Part shown: positions 1-10,789 of the stretch, piece after piece | Position numbering within the stretch: position 1 is the stretch's first letter | Layout: each line of letters opens with the position of its first letter | NCBI GenBank assembly: GCA_050084515.1 | Contig: CM114271.1 | Location: forward strand, 17,174,001 to 17,238,000 | Length of the DNA stretch: 64,000 nt | Direction: 5' to 3' | From: Blasia pusilla | Lineage: Eukaryota; Marchantiophyta; Marchantiopsida; Blasiales | Notes under the pieces: generated by a model | What the model saw: only the letters and a program-made list of their open reading frames with translations | What the model was told of the DNA's origin: nothing | The model's database searches: none | Translations under genes and position numbers: made by a program

Positions 1-1483
1 ACATGCCACTTGACTAGTATAATATAATATTTAACTTAAATGGAAGAAGGAAGGCACTAGTGTATTATCCATGTGTTATGTTACTCTTGTGTTGGAGCAA
101 AAAAAAAAAGCGAACTCCTTGTTTTCAATTGTTCATATTTCATTTGATGTCTACCCCAATAGCCAATAGATGTGTGTCAATGAATGCTAGGAACCAAGAT
201 TCCTAGAAGAACTTTTTCTCTTACACATATAAATAAAATATTTATCTGGAATTTCTATGATTAAGATAAGATTGAGCCTTATTTTTGGCCATGGCTCTAT
301 TTTTATTTTATTTTTAACTCAAGATCAAAGATTACAAGGATTTTGGTACGCGAGACCAAGACCTACAAAAGTGGGTAAAATATCTAATGTTAGGATACAT
401 TTTATTTTCATTTCATACCCTTAAGCACGATAAATATACAGGCCTACTTTCTTTTATTCCCTGAATTAAAAAATTAAATCCAAGGATCTTTTTAAAATAA
501 AATTTCTTTATTATAAATTATTCTGAATTTCAATATCTTCCTCGCTTGACATATTTTTGAAAAAAACAACATATGTGACTTACATGTTCCTCTACAGCAT
601 ATTTACTTTCATGATAATAAAAAAAAGATATGTGATCGCCGTGTTCCTCTTTAGCTTGATACGTTTTTTTATTATTTAAAAAAAACCACATGTGTGGGTA
701 AGCATGACCACCATGGGATAGAAATTGCACCCAATCAAGAAACTTGGAACCCCATAATATGTAGTACTCTTGTTATTGTTGCACAGAAAGAAACGATTTG
801 CTGTGTCCCATAAGTACGTGTGAGATGACATTAATACCTTTAAACATGAGTACTTAGAAACTGCAGGAATCTGTCGGCCCCAAAACGTATAGGCCTAATG
901 ATCTCAGAAGAGCTCTTAATTGGCTCTCTAGAGATTCCCAATTATATACTCGCCACTCACAACGAAAATAAGCAAAGAAAGTTTGCCTATGGGTTTCCAA
1001 AAGAGCAAAGAGCGAATAAAGTGCAGCCAACTTTTGGCACTTTAGGTCACATCGAAACTCGAGAGGAGACAACGGCTTTTGGAAGAGATGTGTAAGGAGA
1101 GAATGAAACATTTCATAAGTCGTGAGAAAGGAGAAGAAATCATTGCATGCAAAGGAGGCTTGAGGACACTTGGGAGAAGTGAGCGATTGGTAGCCCTTTT
1201 AATAATTGTGACGTTTGAGTAGTTGGCTGAGTGTATTTACCAATAGTGATGTGTAGGTAACAAGATAGTCTCATTTGAGCACCCAAAAAACTTAAGAAAG
1301 GATTTCTTAGGTGTGCTTATTCTCGTCCAGGCTAATCATAGCTTGATTAATTTGGTTGCCATTCAAGGGAGTTGTTTATACAGCTGCTCCTGAAATGTTT
1401 TTACCTTCCTTAAAAAAAATTAAATTGTGTATTTGATTGATACTTTTGCTACTCTCTTCATTTTCAAGCAATATATATGCTAA
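1..1483. other. AT-rich intergenic DNA, no gene recognised
   Basis: Open frames here are short and resemble no protein I recognise. The only local structure is a set of about three imperfect copies of a unit near 60 bp at roughly 545-715, each with an A-rich run, a tatgtga-like core and a gttcctct-like stretch. I see no tRNA, rRNA or promoter signal. Confidence 0.6.
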
Positions 1484-1620
1484 TCTATACTATTATTTGA
1501 GAAGCACTTCTCAAATGGCGACACGGGTTGCATTTTTGAAACCTTCAAACGGCGACACGCGACAGGCCATACATATGTAAAGGATTGTGCATCGCACGGT
1601 CCCTCACGAGCCCTAACTAG
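1484..1620 (+). mobile_element. Very short non-autonomous Helitron, both ends visible
   Basis: The 137-bp element begins with TCTATACTATTAT, a typical plant Helitron 5' end. It ends with a GTGC-atc-GCAC hairpin (about 1586-1596), a short spacer and CTAG at 1617-1620. It is flanked by A (1483) and T (1621), the A|T target Helitrons use, with no target duplication. Next to the 5' end lies a perfect 9-bp inverted repeat, tttgagaag/cttctcaaa, around a 2-base centre (about 1496-1515). The interior has two copies of ggcgacacg. There is no coding capacity, so it would depend on a Rep-helicase supplied elsewhere. Confidence 0.8.
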
Positions 1621-3253
1621 TCCCATAGATCCCAACTCCTTGTTTCCTCACAACTTTCTTAAAGTAATGGAAATTCTTAATTTTTGCAACTTAGGGTTCA
1701 CTTCTAAATTGCTCACATCTTGGAAGAGATTATGGGTTAATATTTCAAATTTTATGAATCTCCATTCAATATTAAAAACATATGTAAAAAATTATTCGTT
1801 GAAATTATAAGGATTTTTGCATTTGACATGCTTAAGATAAATTGGAATTTTTTTAGTTGGAAATAGGATTTTTTTCTCAAGTCACTCCGTGAATTTTTTA
1901 AAAAGACTTGAAGTATTTTGGAGATAAAGCTATTTTGATGAAATAGGGGTTTCAAATTTTAATACAAATTTTGTAGTAATATTTTTATGATCAAGACTTA
2001 TAGTCTTGATTGTGTTAAGGGTTGCATTACAAGAATAAATCAACAAACATCTAAAAACACATGGTGGCAAAGGTTGAAAGAGTTTTTTTTCTTTGTGGCT
2101 TAAAATTATCCAGTGTCAAACCGAAAACGATTGGAAATTGGCGATTAATCCGGGTCTAATGGTAATTCAAAAGAGCCAAAAAGTGATTTTTTTTCCAATA
2201 AGTAAAATTTAAATTTCTGGAAGAAAATAAAATATTTTGATTACAATCTCAAGACAAGTATGGTGAGAAAGAGTTTGGACTTTGGAGTTGGACATGTCAT
2301 TCTACTCAATAGGAGATGATTATGATTGCAAGAAAGAGACAAGTTCACTCATGGCATATACATTGTATATAAGTTGACTTTATCATCTTATATTGCAGTA
2401 ACCGGAATGCATTTTTCCTCTCATGTGGCATACTTAAGTCCCCTAAAACTAACTTTATCCACATGCAATTTTCCATATCAATCCTCAACCATTGTTGCAA
2501 ACTTGCAATTGGTGTGAGGTATTTACTAACTACATTATTGGGGTATGCTCGACCTTGCTTGTGCCGGTATATCTATTCACTAAGTTATTTTCCAAAAATA
2601 CTTATTGATATTTATAAAACTCACTAGCAACTGTTTATATAAATGGAGGCAAGATAAGGTAACAAGTATCAGTCATACTATGCTATCTATACTTGTTTTA
2701 GCAATTTAGCTTGAATGGGGTACACCGGGAGGAAAGATTATTTGTACTAAACCCATGGAAAGAGCAATTCCTTCTCTTTCAAAATTTTCCTTAAAATTCA
2801 TTTATGTGGAAGCCCATTTTTTCTCTAATCGGAAAAGTGGGACATAAAAATATATTTTGCAACTCCATTGAAGCATTAGACGAGCCAAAATGGCGTGTGA
2901 TGATTTCATAAAATTAAAGTAGACAAGTACGTCCCTAAGACGGACATGGACGGACAAGTTTAGACATATCCACAGACATGCATTGCAGAAGGTAAAACAA
3001 AGGTGGGCAAGACAATAAGGGGGGACGAGTGGAGATGGAAGGAGGGAGAAAGGAGAGAGTACGGATCACGAAGGCAAGTGGGGGGATAAGACAGAAGGGG
3101 GAAATGGACAAGTCCTAGACATAAGTTCATAGATACGAAATTTATCCATATGCAACCTTGTGGTGTCTTATGTTAAAAATATACATGTCAAAATAACTAC
3201 AATGTACATAAGTTTCTTACATCAGTCTTATTAGCATAAACCCCAAAAAAGAG
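1621..3253. other. AT-rich intergenic DNA, no gene recognised
   Basis: No coding region is recognisable. A short purine-rich stretch lies at about 3000-3100. A fragment at about 2940-2990, with gacggacaagttt and agacatg motifs, resembles the ends of the MITE family at 3254-3746 and may be a decayed relic of it. Confidence 0.5.
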
Positions 3254-3746
3254 CAAGGTTGCCACGGAAAAAGTTCGTGTCCGCGGAGTTTGTCCATCCC
3301 TAGGATGAACATGTCCATGCGGGCCCGGGTACCCACTGCCCGTATGGGAGTCTGTCGAGCCTGTAACGTAAACTCAGGCTTGTCCAACCCGCACCCATTT
3401 TGTAGCCCATACGAAGCCCGCGGCCCCTGGTAGGCTTGCAACCTTGTTGTAGGGCGGGCCCAGGCACACACACAGCCCGCATAGCGAATTGAAGTCCACC
3501 CAGGGTAGGCTTGATTCTTGAGGCCGTCATAAGATGGGCTCAAGGTCGGCGCATGCTAACTATGCGAGCTTAGCCGTGGGCTTGAGCATGCTCAATAGGG
3601 GCCTAGCTCGCCCTACAGGCTACAAAATGGGTGTGGGCTGGATGAACCCGAGTCTACGTTACGGGCTCGGTGGGCTCAGATGCGGGTGGGAGACCCTTGG
3701 GCATGTCCATCCCATGGACGAACTTTTCCCTTTCCGTGCAACCTTG
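3254..3746. mobile_element. GC-rich hAT-type MITE, copy 1
   Basis: The left end reads CAAGGTTGCCACGGAAAAAG and the right end is its inverted counterpart, finishing TTTCCGTGCAACCTTG. The termini therefore form terminal inverted repeats of about 25 bp. The flanking 8-mers are aaaaagag (3246-3253) and aaaaggag (3747-3754), an 8-bp target duplication with one mismatch, as expected for the hAT superfamily. The interior is much richer in G+C than its surroundings, full of gcccgc/gcgggc motifs and paired catgtccatg/catggacatg motifs. The short open frames inside look meaningless. Related copies lie at 32879-33259 and 39679-40040. Confidence 0.8.
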
Positions 3747-6700
3747 AAAAGGAGTCTATATTATTATGGGAGAGTGCCCTGTTGATTTTTGACCGCATCT
3801 TTTTTTGGCACCTTGCCTTGAAGTTCTTAATCAATATGATCATAAGACATTGATTTAAAAGATTAGTTAACAATTTTGGGGTTGATTAAATAGATAATCA
3901 TATTTTAACCATAATTATGGATATTTTAAATCACCCATCATGAACCACTAGTATTTTATTTATCATCATATAATAAACACATGGAAAAATTCTAAATAAA
4001 ATTAATCATATAGTTTTTTCTACCTTTTTGTGACTTTATGTTCTTGTCCACCTTAAAGTCTAAATCAAATAAACTAGTGGGCAGCTAGTGCATTCATGGG
4101 AGTGAAGGGAGATATTTTTTGCACAAATTATAATTTTCATTGTTTTATAATGGAATTTTTAAAATTTCCCGGTTATAAGCATAGAGGTGTTGCACATCAA
4201 AAAGACATAATAATACAATTTATTTCTCATAAAAATAAATTGCCTTAAAAATACAGAAAAGAAGACATAGATTCTTAGACACAAAAGGGGAAAAGAAAAC
4301 CCATCGGAAGTAAAGATTCAAAGAACACGTGTAAAATCACAACCGACCCAGAAAAAGAAAAGGGATTCTTTTGCCTTATGCCCGCGAGGGTCAGAACGAA
4401 AAGAAAAGCTTAGCATTGCGTCGATGTTAAAGGGCTTACTTACAATAACTGGAGCGAATAAGAAAATAATATCGGGAAAGGAAGATACGGAAAGCGCGCA
4501 TGTTTACGTGTGGGGCGGGTTTCCGGTTAAAAACCGGAAATTTCGCTCGAGATTCTTTTCCCATGGAACTTATTGAAGGAGAGCCTGAGCTGTGGCGGAC
4601 AAAGCAAAGCGTACCGAACTCCGCTGGCTGAGCGCACAGAGTACCAACAGCGACTAATGCTCATAACGTCAAAATACACGGGCGCCCAGGCTGACAGACG
4701 AAGTAGGGACTTCTCGGTCGGTCTGTTTGTCCATCCTTCCGTAGGGACAGGGTCCGGGGAGTTTTTTCGTGACAACCGGTACATTCCCGGTCTCTAAAAA
4801 ACCGAATGGCAATTTTCGAAGTTTTTTCCATTTCAGTCGGCTATACGAATACGAAGGACACCCTCCCTGAATCCTCGGCTTTTGGCCGGTCATCGGGAAT
4901 TCTCAAATTCTTCCGGCCCGAACATCGCGTAGGGATAATCGTGTCATCAGAACTTTGAATAGAGGATCGTGGTGCTAAAGGCAATACCGGTATGGAAGAG
5001 CATAAACTGCGTGGTCGCCCTACTGGCCTTCATCAAAGCGTTACTTTAGATTGGCAGGCTTTGAAGGGCTTTTGTACTATTGTAGTATCGCTGCCTGCTG
5101 AGTGCCCAAGTCCGCAAGTCCGAGTCCTGAGGCGCTCAGGTCCTTAGTAAGATCCAAAGTCGTAGCGCGGAGGCAGACCCACGTGGCTTGATCATGATTG
5201 AAAGAACGGCCTACTTGTAGACAGATAGGACACCAGTGCTGCCCGCACAGGTGGCATGCATTGGCTGGCAGATCTCGTCGTGGTCATCGTAGTCACAAAT
5301 TGCATATCCCCAGAGGGGCGGATTAGGACGGAATCAGGGCTAATGCCAGTACTGACGGTGTTTAACACCACTACTTAGTGCTGATTACTTCTTCCTTCCT
5401 ATCGGAGTCCGTGTACCACGTCATTATAGATTCATAAAAGTTGCGTTATTAAGATAATTAAGATAATGATATGTGACTCAAAATTGTCTTTCAAAAGTTT
5501 TTTATTTAAGAATAAAAATTTCGAATAATGTAAAATTAATTCTGAAAAGTAATCTATTTATTAAAAAAATCGGAACCAGTATGCAATCCTGGATTTTGGT
5601 TTAAAAAAAATAAAATTCATGTAACATATTAAGAGAATACTAACAATAAGAAGGCCACCTTAAATGGAATTATGGAAATGGCATGGATTAATACGGCAAG
5701 GCAAGGGCACCATGCCGTGGTACTCACTTACTAATACTAAAAAAGCGGAGGAGTAAACACCCTGAACCATTTTCCTCCCTTATTTAAAAAAATAAATTTT
5801 TTTGGAAGCTCTAGATCAATGGAATTAGGGGGACCATTTTCCAAACATAATATGACGTTGAATAATTGTGAGATTTTAAATTGTGAAAAATTGAACTTCA
5901 GGATATCCACCAATCTATATACACTATGGAGTCCTTATTGAATTCTCATTTCAATTGTGCATAATTTTCATTAAAACTCGTGTTAAAATTTCATCGCTCA
6001 ATCTCTACTCACATTGTGGAAGGATCCCTATTGGAAGGGGTGTAGCATCCAGTAAGTCTTCTTAGTCTCATAGAAAACAATGTACTTCCAATCCATAACT
6101 TTATGTGAGCAAGGTGAGGCTATTGGTGAAATTTACTTCCTCGGTCACTACGTATATTCGAAGAAAAAACACAAGCTTGATCACCTCCAAAATCCTATAT
6201 ACTTTTTGACTGCACAACCCAAGGATGTACAATATCCATCTAGAATTCTAGGGTCGATCTTGGGGTCATTATCTTGGCTCTCTCTATCTTAACTCAAAGT
6301 GGCAGCATACGTGGAGAAATATTGAGTGTATTGAGTGGCATTAGTGTGTTATGTACTTCTTAGCATTCATGTGGTGAAAGTAACTCCTCATTATGCTCCT
6401 TAAATCCACATGCATTGGAACTTGGAAAACGCCTACAAAAGAAAGAAAAAGATGCACTTCGATAAAAACGAGTGATGGAAAACCCATCGAAAGTACAAAA
6501 GAGGGGGACTCAAAGAGTCAAAACCTGAAGGCCACAACAAGACCTACAAACACACATTTGTATGTTGCCTACTCAATGCAAGGCATCCCTTCGTTTATCA
6601 CTCGTTTGATGTCCACTCTTATATGACTCATATGAGATCATGCAAATCATTGATTTTTAATTATTCCAAATGCTACTCGTCAACCTAAACCCTCATGCAC

Positions 6701-7448
6701 CGAGTGAAACATCTCCTTTTTCCTTTATTGGACAAGGTGATATATAGTCAAAATGCCAAATCTTTTTTAAAAAAATTCAAAAAAGAGGAAAAAATGTCTA
6801 TCAAAATGAGTTTACTTGACTCATTTGTAACTTTTGAATTGCATGATTTGACACCCATACATCGTTTGGGTGTTCAGGAGATGTTCCCTTGATGGCTTAA
6901 AGACATCAAGGGAGAAAAAAGAAAAACTGGTCCAGGATTGAAAACTTCTATATGCAAGTAATTATCAGATTGTCCAAATAAATCTTAATTGAACTAAACT
7001 CGACGTGAGAGTAAAAGATGTATATTTATATAGGAAAGGAAGGATGTTGTGATTGAACTTTATGGATTTCGAGAAATGAGATCATGGCAATAAGGACTAA
7101 TAGACAAGAGTAGTGGTAACTAGAATTGTTTATTAATTTTTTCCCATCACATTCTTTATGAGCCTATAAAGACCCTTCAAACAAATGGTTCCAAACCTCA
7201 AACTTTTCTTATGCATGAACAAAGATATATTAATTAAAAAAACTCAAACCTTTCTAGATTTTGAGATACCAAATCAGGCATCAAATCTTTACCTTTTTAC
7301 AAGCCCTTATATAGAAATATATCCACTTTATTATAAAAGAAACCTCATAAGAGGACAAAGAAAGGTAATGACAACTCAAAAGAGGAGTCAAAAAATGCAT
7401 ACAAGAATGCAAAAAGAAAATGGCAACAAGCCAACGTAAACACCGACT
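3747..7448. other. Intergenic DNA, no gene recognised; contains a GC-neutral block
   Basis: Most of this stretch is AT-rich and without recognisable coding. About 4300-5420 is clearly richer in G+C, with open frames of up to 85 codons on both strands (for example around 4527-4893). None resembles a known family. The block could be an old insertion or a lost gene. Confidence 0.5.
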
Positions 7449-7616
7449 CAACGAGCTACACGATTGATAGTTTGAAACAAATCTGACAAGAACACGAGTG
7501 GTTGGTCAGACGTGAATGGACGACGAGGGGAGCAACGAGCTACACGATTGATAGTTTGAAACAAATCTGACAAGAACACGAGTGGTTGGTCAGACGTGAA
7601 TGGACGACGAGGGGAG
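7449..7616 (-). repeat. Two tandem copies of an 84-bp unit
   Basis: The sequence starting caacgagctacacg at 7449 recurs at 7533 almost unchanged, giving copies at 7449-7532 and 7533-7616. The period of 84 bp is 28 codons. The minus strand is open through both copies and would encode the same 28-residue block twice. It lies just downstream, in the minus-strand sense, of the reverse transcriptase relic and may belong to its 3' end. Confidence 0.85.
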
Positions 7617-7619
7617 CGA

Positions 7620-9280
7620 CCCCCCACCACCTCCGCACGACATATCAATGCCAAGGCTTGTGCACGTTGTAAGGCCACTGAGATGCATTGCCGAAAATAA
7701 GTAGTAACTACGAGAGAGAAGGACTACGGGAAGGGGCAAGGTGATGATTCTCGAGGGAGTGGTGAGCACATGTTTTCAAGAAAGTATCAAAAGACACATG
7801 TAAATGACCGAATACTTCCACTGCAAAAGGAATAAATCCATCAGTCGCATGTCTCACATCATAACTTAACTCCTTGATTCTTACTGTAGCTTCGGCCGCC
7901 AAACCTTTGGTATGTGCGGCTCGACACACCAAGTCAGAATGTGTTGGATCAGCAACCACCACATCACCTAGTGTCCGCAATCCACCTCAAGACATAACAA
8001 GATCACTCTTCCACGAGAGGTTGCTTGTGTGGTTGAAGGTAGGACGTGGAGTTGCTCTTGCCCAACGGTGTATCCTCCAGTACGAGCCACCGATGCTATC
8101 GCCTCTCTAATGACATTATGTGTGGCCGTTTGTTCTCCACCATGTGCACATCGGAGAATATGGATACCCTTGGCATCAATGGGATCCCCGCATACACAAT
8201 TCGGCACACCTAAGAGAGAAGGATGGGGAAGTCCAAGACGTAACCGCAAAGCTATCGAGAATATACTTCGAGGAAGACAAAATGGAAGAATAAGAGGATT
8301 GCAGTAAGCCACGGCCCCGCTCCGGTACGCGCACATGAACGTAGATGAGCTCCATTAGCGTCAGAGGATGCCTCGGAGAGAATGCTGGAAAAGTTGATTT
8401 GATACAGATTCTCGGAGATATTCTCTTGAAGTCGATCAAGCCCTTCCGTAATCAGTTGACTGAAAGGGGATAGAATTGCTTGTGTAGCAAGAGGAAGAAG
8501 AGATCGTGCAGATCTCAGTTGTTGTTGAAGTAACAAGTCCCCCTCCTCTACATGGGCGATTTGATCCATCAAGATAGGTGTATCTCCTTGGAGAAACCTT
8601 GAAGCCATAATCGGTGCTATCAACACCAAACTCCCCAAAAAGGCTGTGGGAGCAGATGCGATTGTGGAGGAAAGTCCCACTCCTCCAAAAGAAATAGGCA
8701 AGACAGCTTGTCGTGAAGCAAAGACACCATCCTCTCCCTCAAAGGTATGTGGGCCAAGAAGTTGACCAAAAGTTGCCAAGATAGAAGCATCAAAAGAGGC
8801 CAACCGATGTAAGAACCTTGAAGTAGGAGGACAAGTGCGAAGAAGGTAGGAAGGACATCGTAGAAAATATTGGGAGAGAATCCCATAAGCCCCTTGGGGA
8901 TCCCCTAGATGAGGTAACAAATGAAGCCATTCCATGTCTTTCAAAAGGGCCTCATCCAAGAACTTTGAGACATAGTCGATGAAGCTAATTGGGAACCCAA
9001 GAACTCTAACCCCTTCAATGTAGATGGGAAAATCATGAGTAGGTGGGATGAATGTTGAGGGAAGGCATGAAGGAGACCATACTCCATATTTACTAGGTTG
9101 AACTTTAAGGTTTAAGAAAGAGAGTTGCTCCACGAAATGGGTATAAGCAGGAACCACTTCAGAAGGAGGACCTATAATGTGAGTGTCATCAGCCGTAGAA
9201 GGGAAAAGACAAGATGGAAATACTTGCGCTGATGCTCGAAGGGCACCAAAATGGACAATGGCAAAGAGTGGGCCCCCCAT
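7620..9280 (-). pseudogene. Non-LTR-type reverse transcriptase relic with Zn knuckle and endonuclease-like tail
   Basis: The longest open part (8252-9280) begins with MGGPLFAIVHFGALRA and has FPSTADDTHIIGP. ADD sits where reverse transcriptases have their catalytic (F/Y)xDD box. The rest of that frame matches a reverse transcriptase family I associate with mosses and lycophytes. After a frameshift near 8285, the next frame (7968-8336) holds LRLRLGLPHPSLLG and a Cys-x-Cys...His-x3-Cys knuckle (CVCGDPIDAKGIHILRC). An in-frame TGA near 8000 then precedes GGLRTLGDVVVADPTHSDLV (7708-7980). Polymerase, knuckle, then a D-containing tail is the order in non-LTR elements with a restriction-like endonuclease such as R2. 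The endonuclease call is inference. Upstream polymerase motifs are missing, so the copy is 5'-truncated and dead. Confidence 0.75.
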
Positions 9281-9372
9281 GGGATCATCTTGACGTGTGC
9301 CACAAGCCGATTGTAGAATACGATATTCCTCAGAAGTAGCATGATGGGAATAGATAATGAGCGTATCATAGG

Positions 9373-9411
9373 ATACACATAGAGATCCTTACATAGGATC
9401 TCTATGTGTAT
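9373..9411. repeat. Perfect 16-bp inverted repeat around a 7-base loop
   Basis: Arms at 9373-9388 and 9396-9411 (atacacatagagatcc and its complement) surround ttacata. It lies about 90 bp upstream, in the minus-strand sense, of the truncated end of the reverse transcriptase relic. Looser echoes of gatctctat follow at about 9440-9475. The role is unknown; it may be the edge of another inserted element. Confidence 0.8.
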
Positions 9412-10395
9412 ACGTTTTACAAAAGCTATCCCTTAAATCTAAGGGATCTCCTTATATAAAGATCTCTATAAACATGTAACATAAAAACCTCTAAAGTACT
9501 CACCTTCATCGAAAATCTATATCCACATATCCATAACTCCCTTAATAAAATCATATAAAAAGGTTTGGACTCTTAATTTTTTTTTAAAAAAAATCCCTTT
9601 GGTGTATAACTTTCTCTTTGCAAAGGATCCCAAATCCTCTTACAAGAGAACAATGGATTCCCTTTATGTATAAAAAAGATTTCTCCTTGAAAAATTATTT
9701 TATTTGGTCGCTCCACACTAGTTGAATTGGGGTGAGGTGGCTTTACGTTTTAAGTCCCAGATATCAAATCATTTACTAGGGCATGAGGAATTGTACTACT
9801 ATCTCTTGATGACCTTTCTAAGGATTATGAAATATTGAATTAAAAGTATTGAGGAAAGTTTTACCCTATGATCATTATTGTCATTTATTTGACTCAATAG
9901 ACTATTTTTTTATGGTGGTTATTTTATCGTTCCCTCCCTAGCGTATCTTTAAGTTCTCTCATCTCTAAAGATTCATATTTTATACAAGTTATATCTTTTG
10001 CTTAAAAATATCATAAATTTCAAATTTTTTGAGAGGATATGATATTCATTACAATATGAAACGAAAATTATTAAAAAATAATTTTTTATTTAAAAATTCA
10101 TATTATATCAAAATGACATCTCAACTAAATTGAGAAACTTTCAAGATTTTCAGACTATTTTAAATAATTTTTGGACAATTAAAAAATTCTTTGGAGATAA
10201 CTCGATTCTATTTGAGAGACTTGAAGTTCTTCATGTAATTTTGAATACTAAATTTGAGAAGAATAAAATTATTGATCGATTCTTAAAGTTTGAATTTGAA
10301 TTTAGATTGAAATTCCTTCAATGCTTCATATATTAATAACATTCCATGCTTCATATGTATCCGATTGTGTCATCCAAGCCACAAGAATGTGTCTT
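9412..10395. other. AT-rich intergenic DNA, no gene recognised
   Basis: Low-complexity, AT-rich sequence with no open frame that resembles a protein. The left end of the Helitron that terminates at 10522 should lie somewhere to the left of that point, but no convincing TC-type 5' end is visible here. Confidence 0.5.
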
Positions 10396-10522
10396 GTAAC
10401 ATTGGCACCAAGAAAAAGTTGGTGCCAACGAACAATAAGGATACAAATTTTTTCTTGATGCCAATGTTACGGGTAATTAAATTACCCCTAATTTACTTGT
10501 GCATAGCACGAACGTCCACTAG
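10396..10522 (+). mobile_element. Helitron 3' end preceded by a compound hairpin
   Basis: A tTGTGC-ata-GCACga hairpin at about 10498-10512 is followed by an AT-poor spacer and CTAG at 10519-10522, then T. That is the 3' terminus of a plant Helitron in + orientation. Just before it lie 18-bp inverted arms (10396-10413 and 10453-10470, one mismatch). Within the left part is a nested hairpin, ggcaccaa-gaaaaag-ttggtgcc. The 5' end was not found, so the size of the element is unknown. Confidence 0.6.
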
Positions 10523-10789
10523 TAATTTTTGTGATAATAGTTCCGTAGGAAATGTTCAAGAAATTTCTTCCATGAGAAAAAGATTGAATTACATTTGTTT
10601 GACAAGAATTTTCTTAATAGAAGTAACATTAAAGCTTGCTAGCTTCCTAACAATATTTTAAGGATGCAATGGATTAATTTACAAATGCAAAAATTACCCA
10701 CGTGCCTGCAAATTTCAAACTAGTTTGTATAATATTTTCTCATTATGAATTCAATTTCAGCTTAAGCTAAGATTTTAAGGAAAACTTTT

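Noticed and set aside
3217-3785. Overlapping frames of 76-108 codons on both strands
   Set aside because: They are inside or across the GC-rich MITE and have no protein family features.
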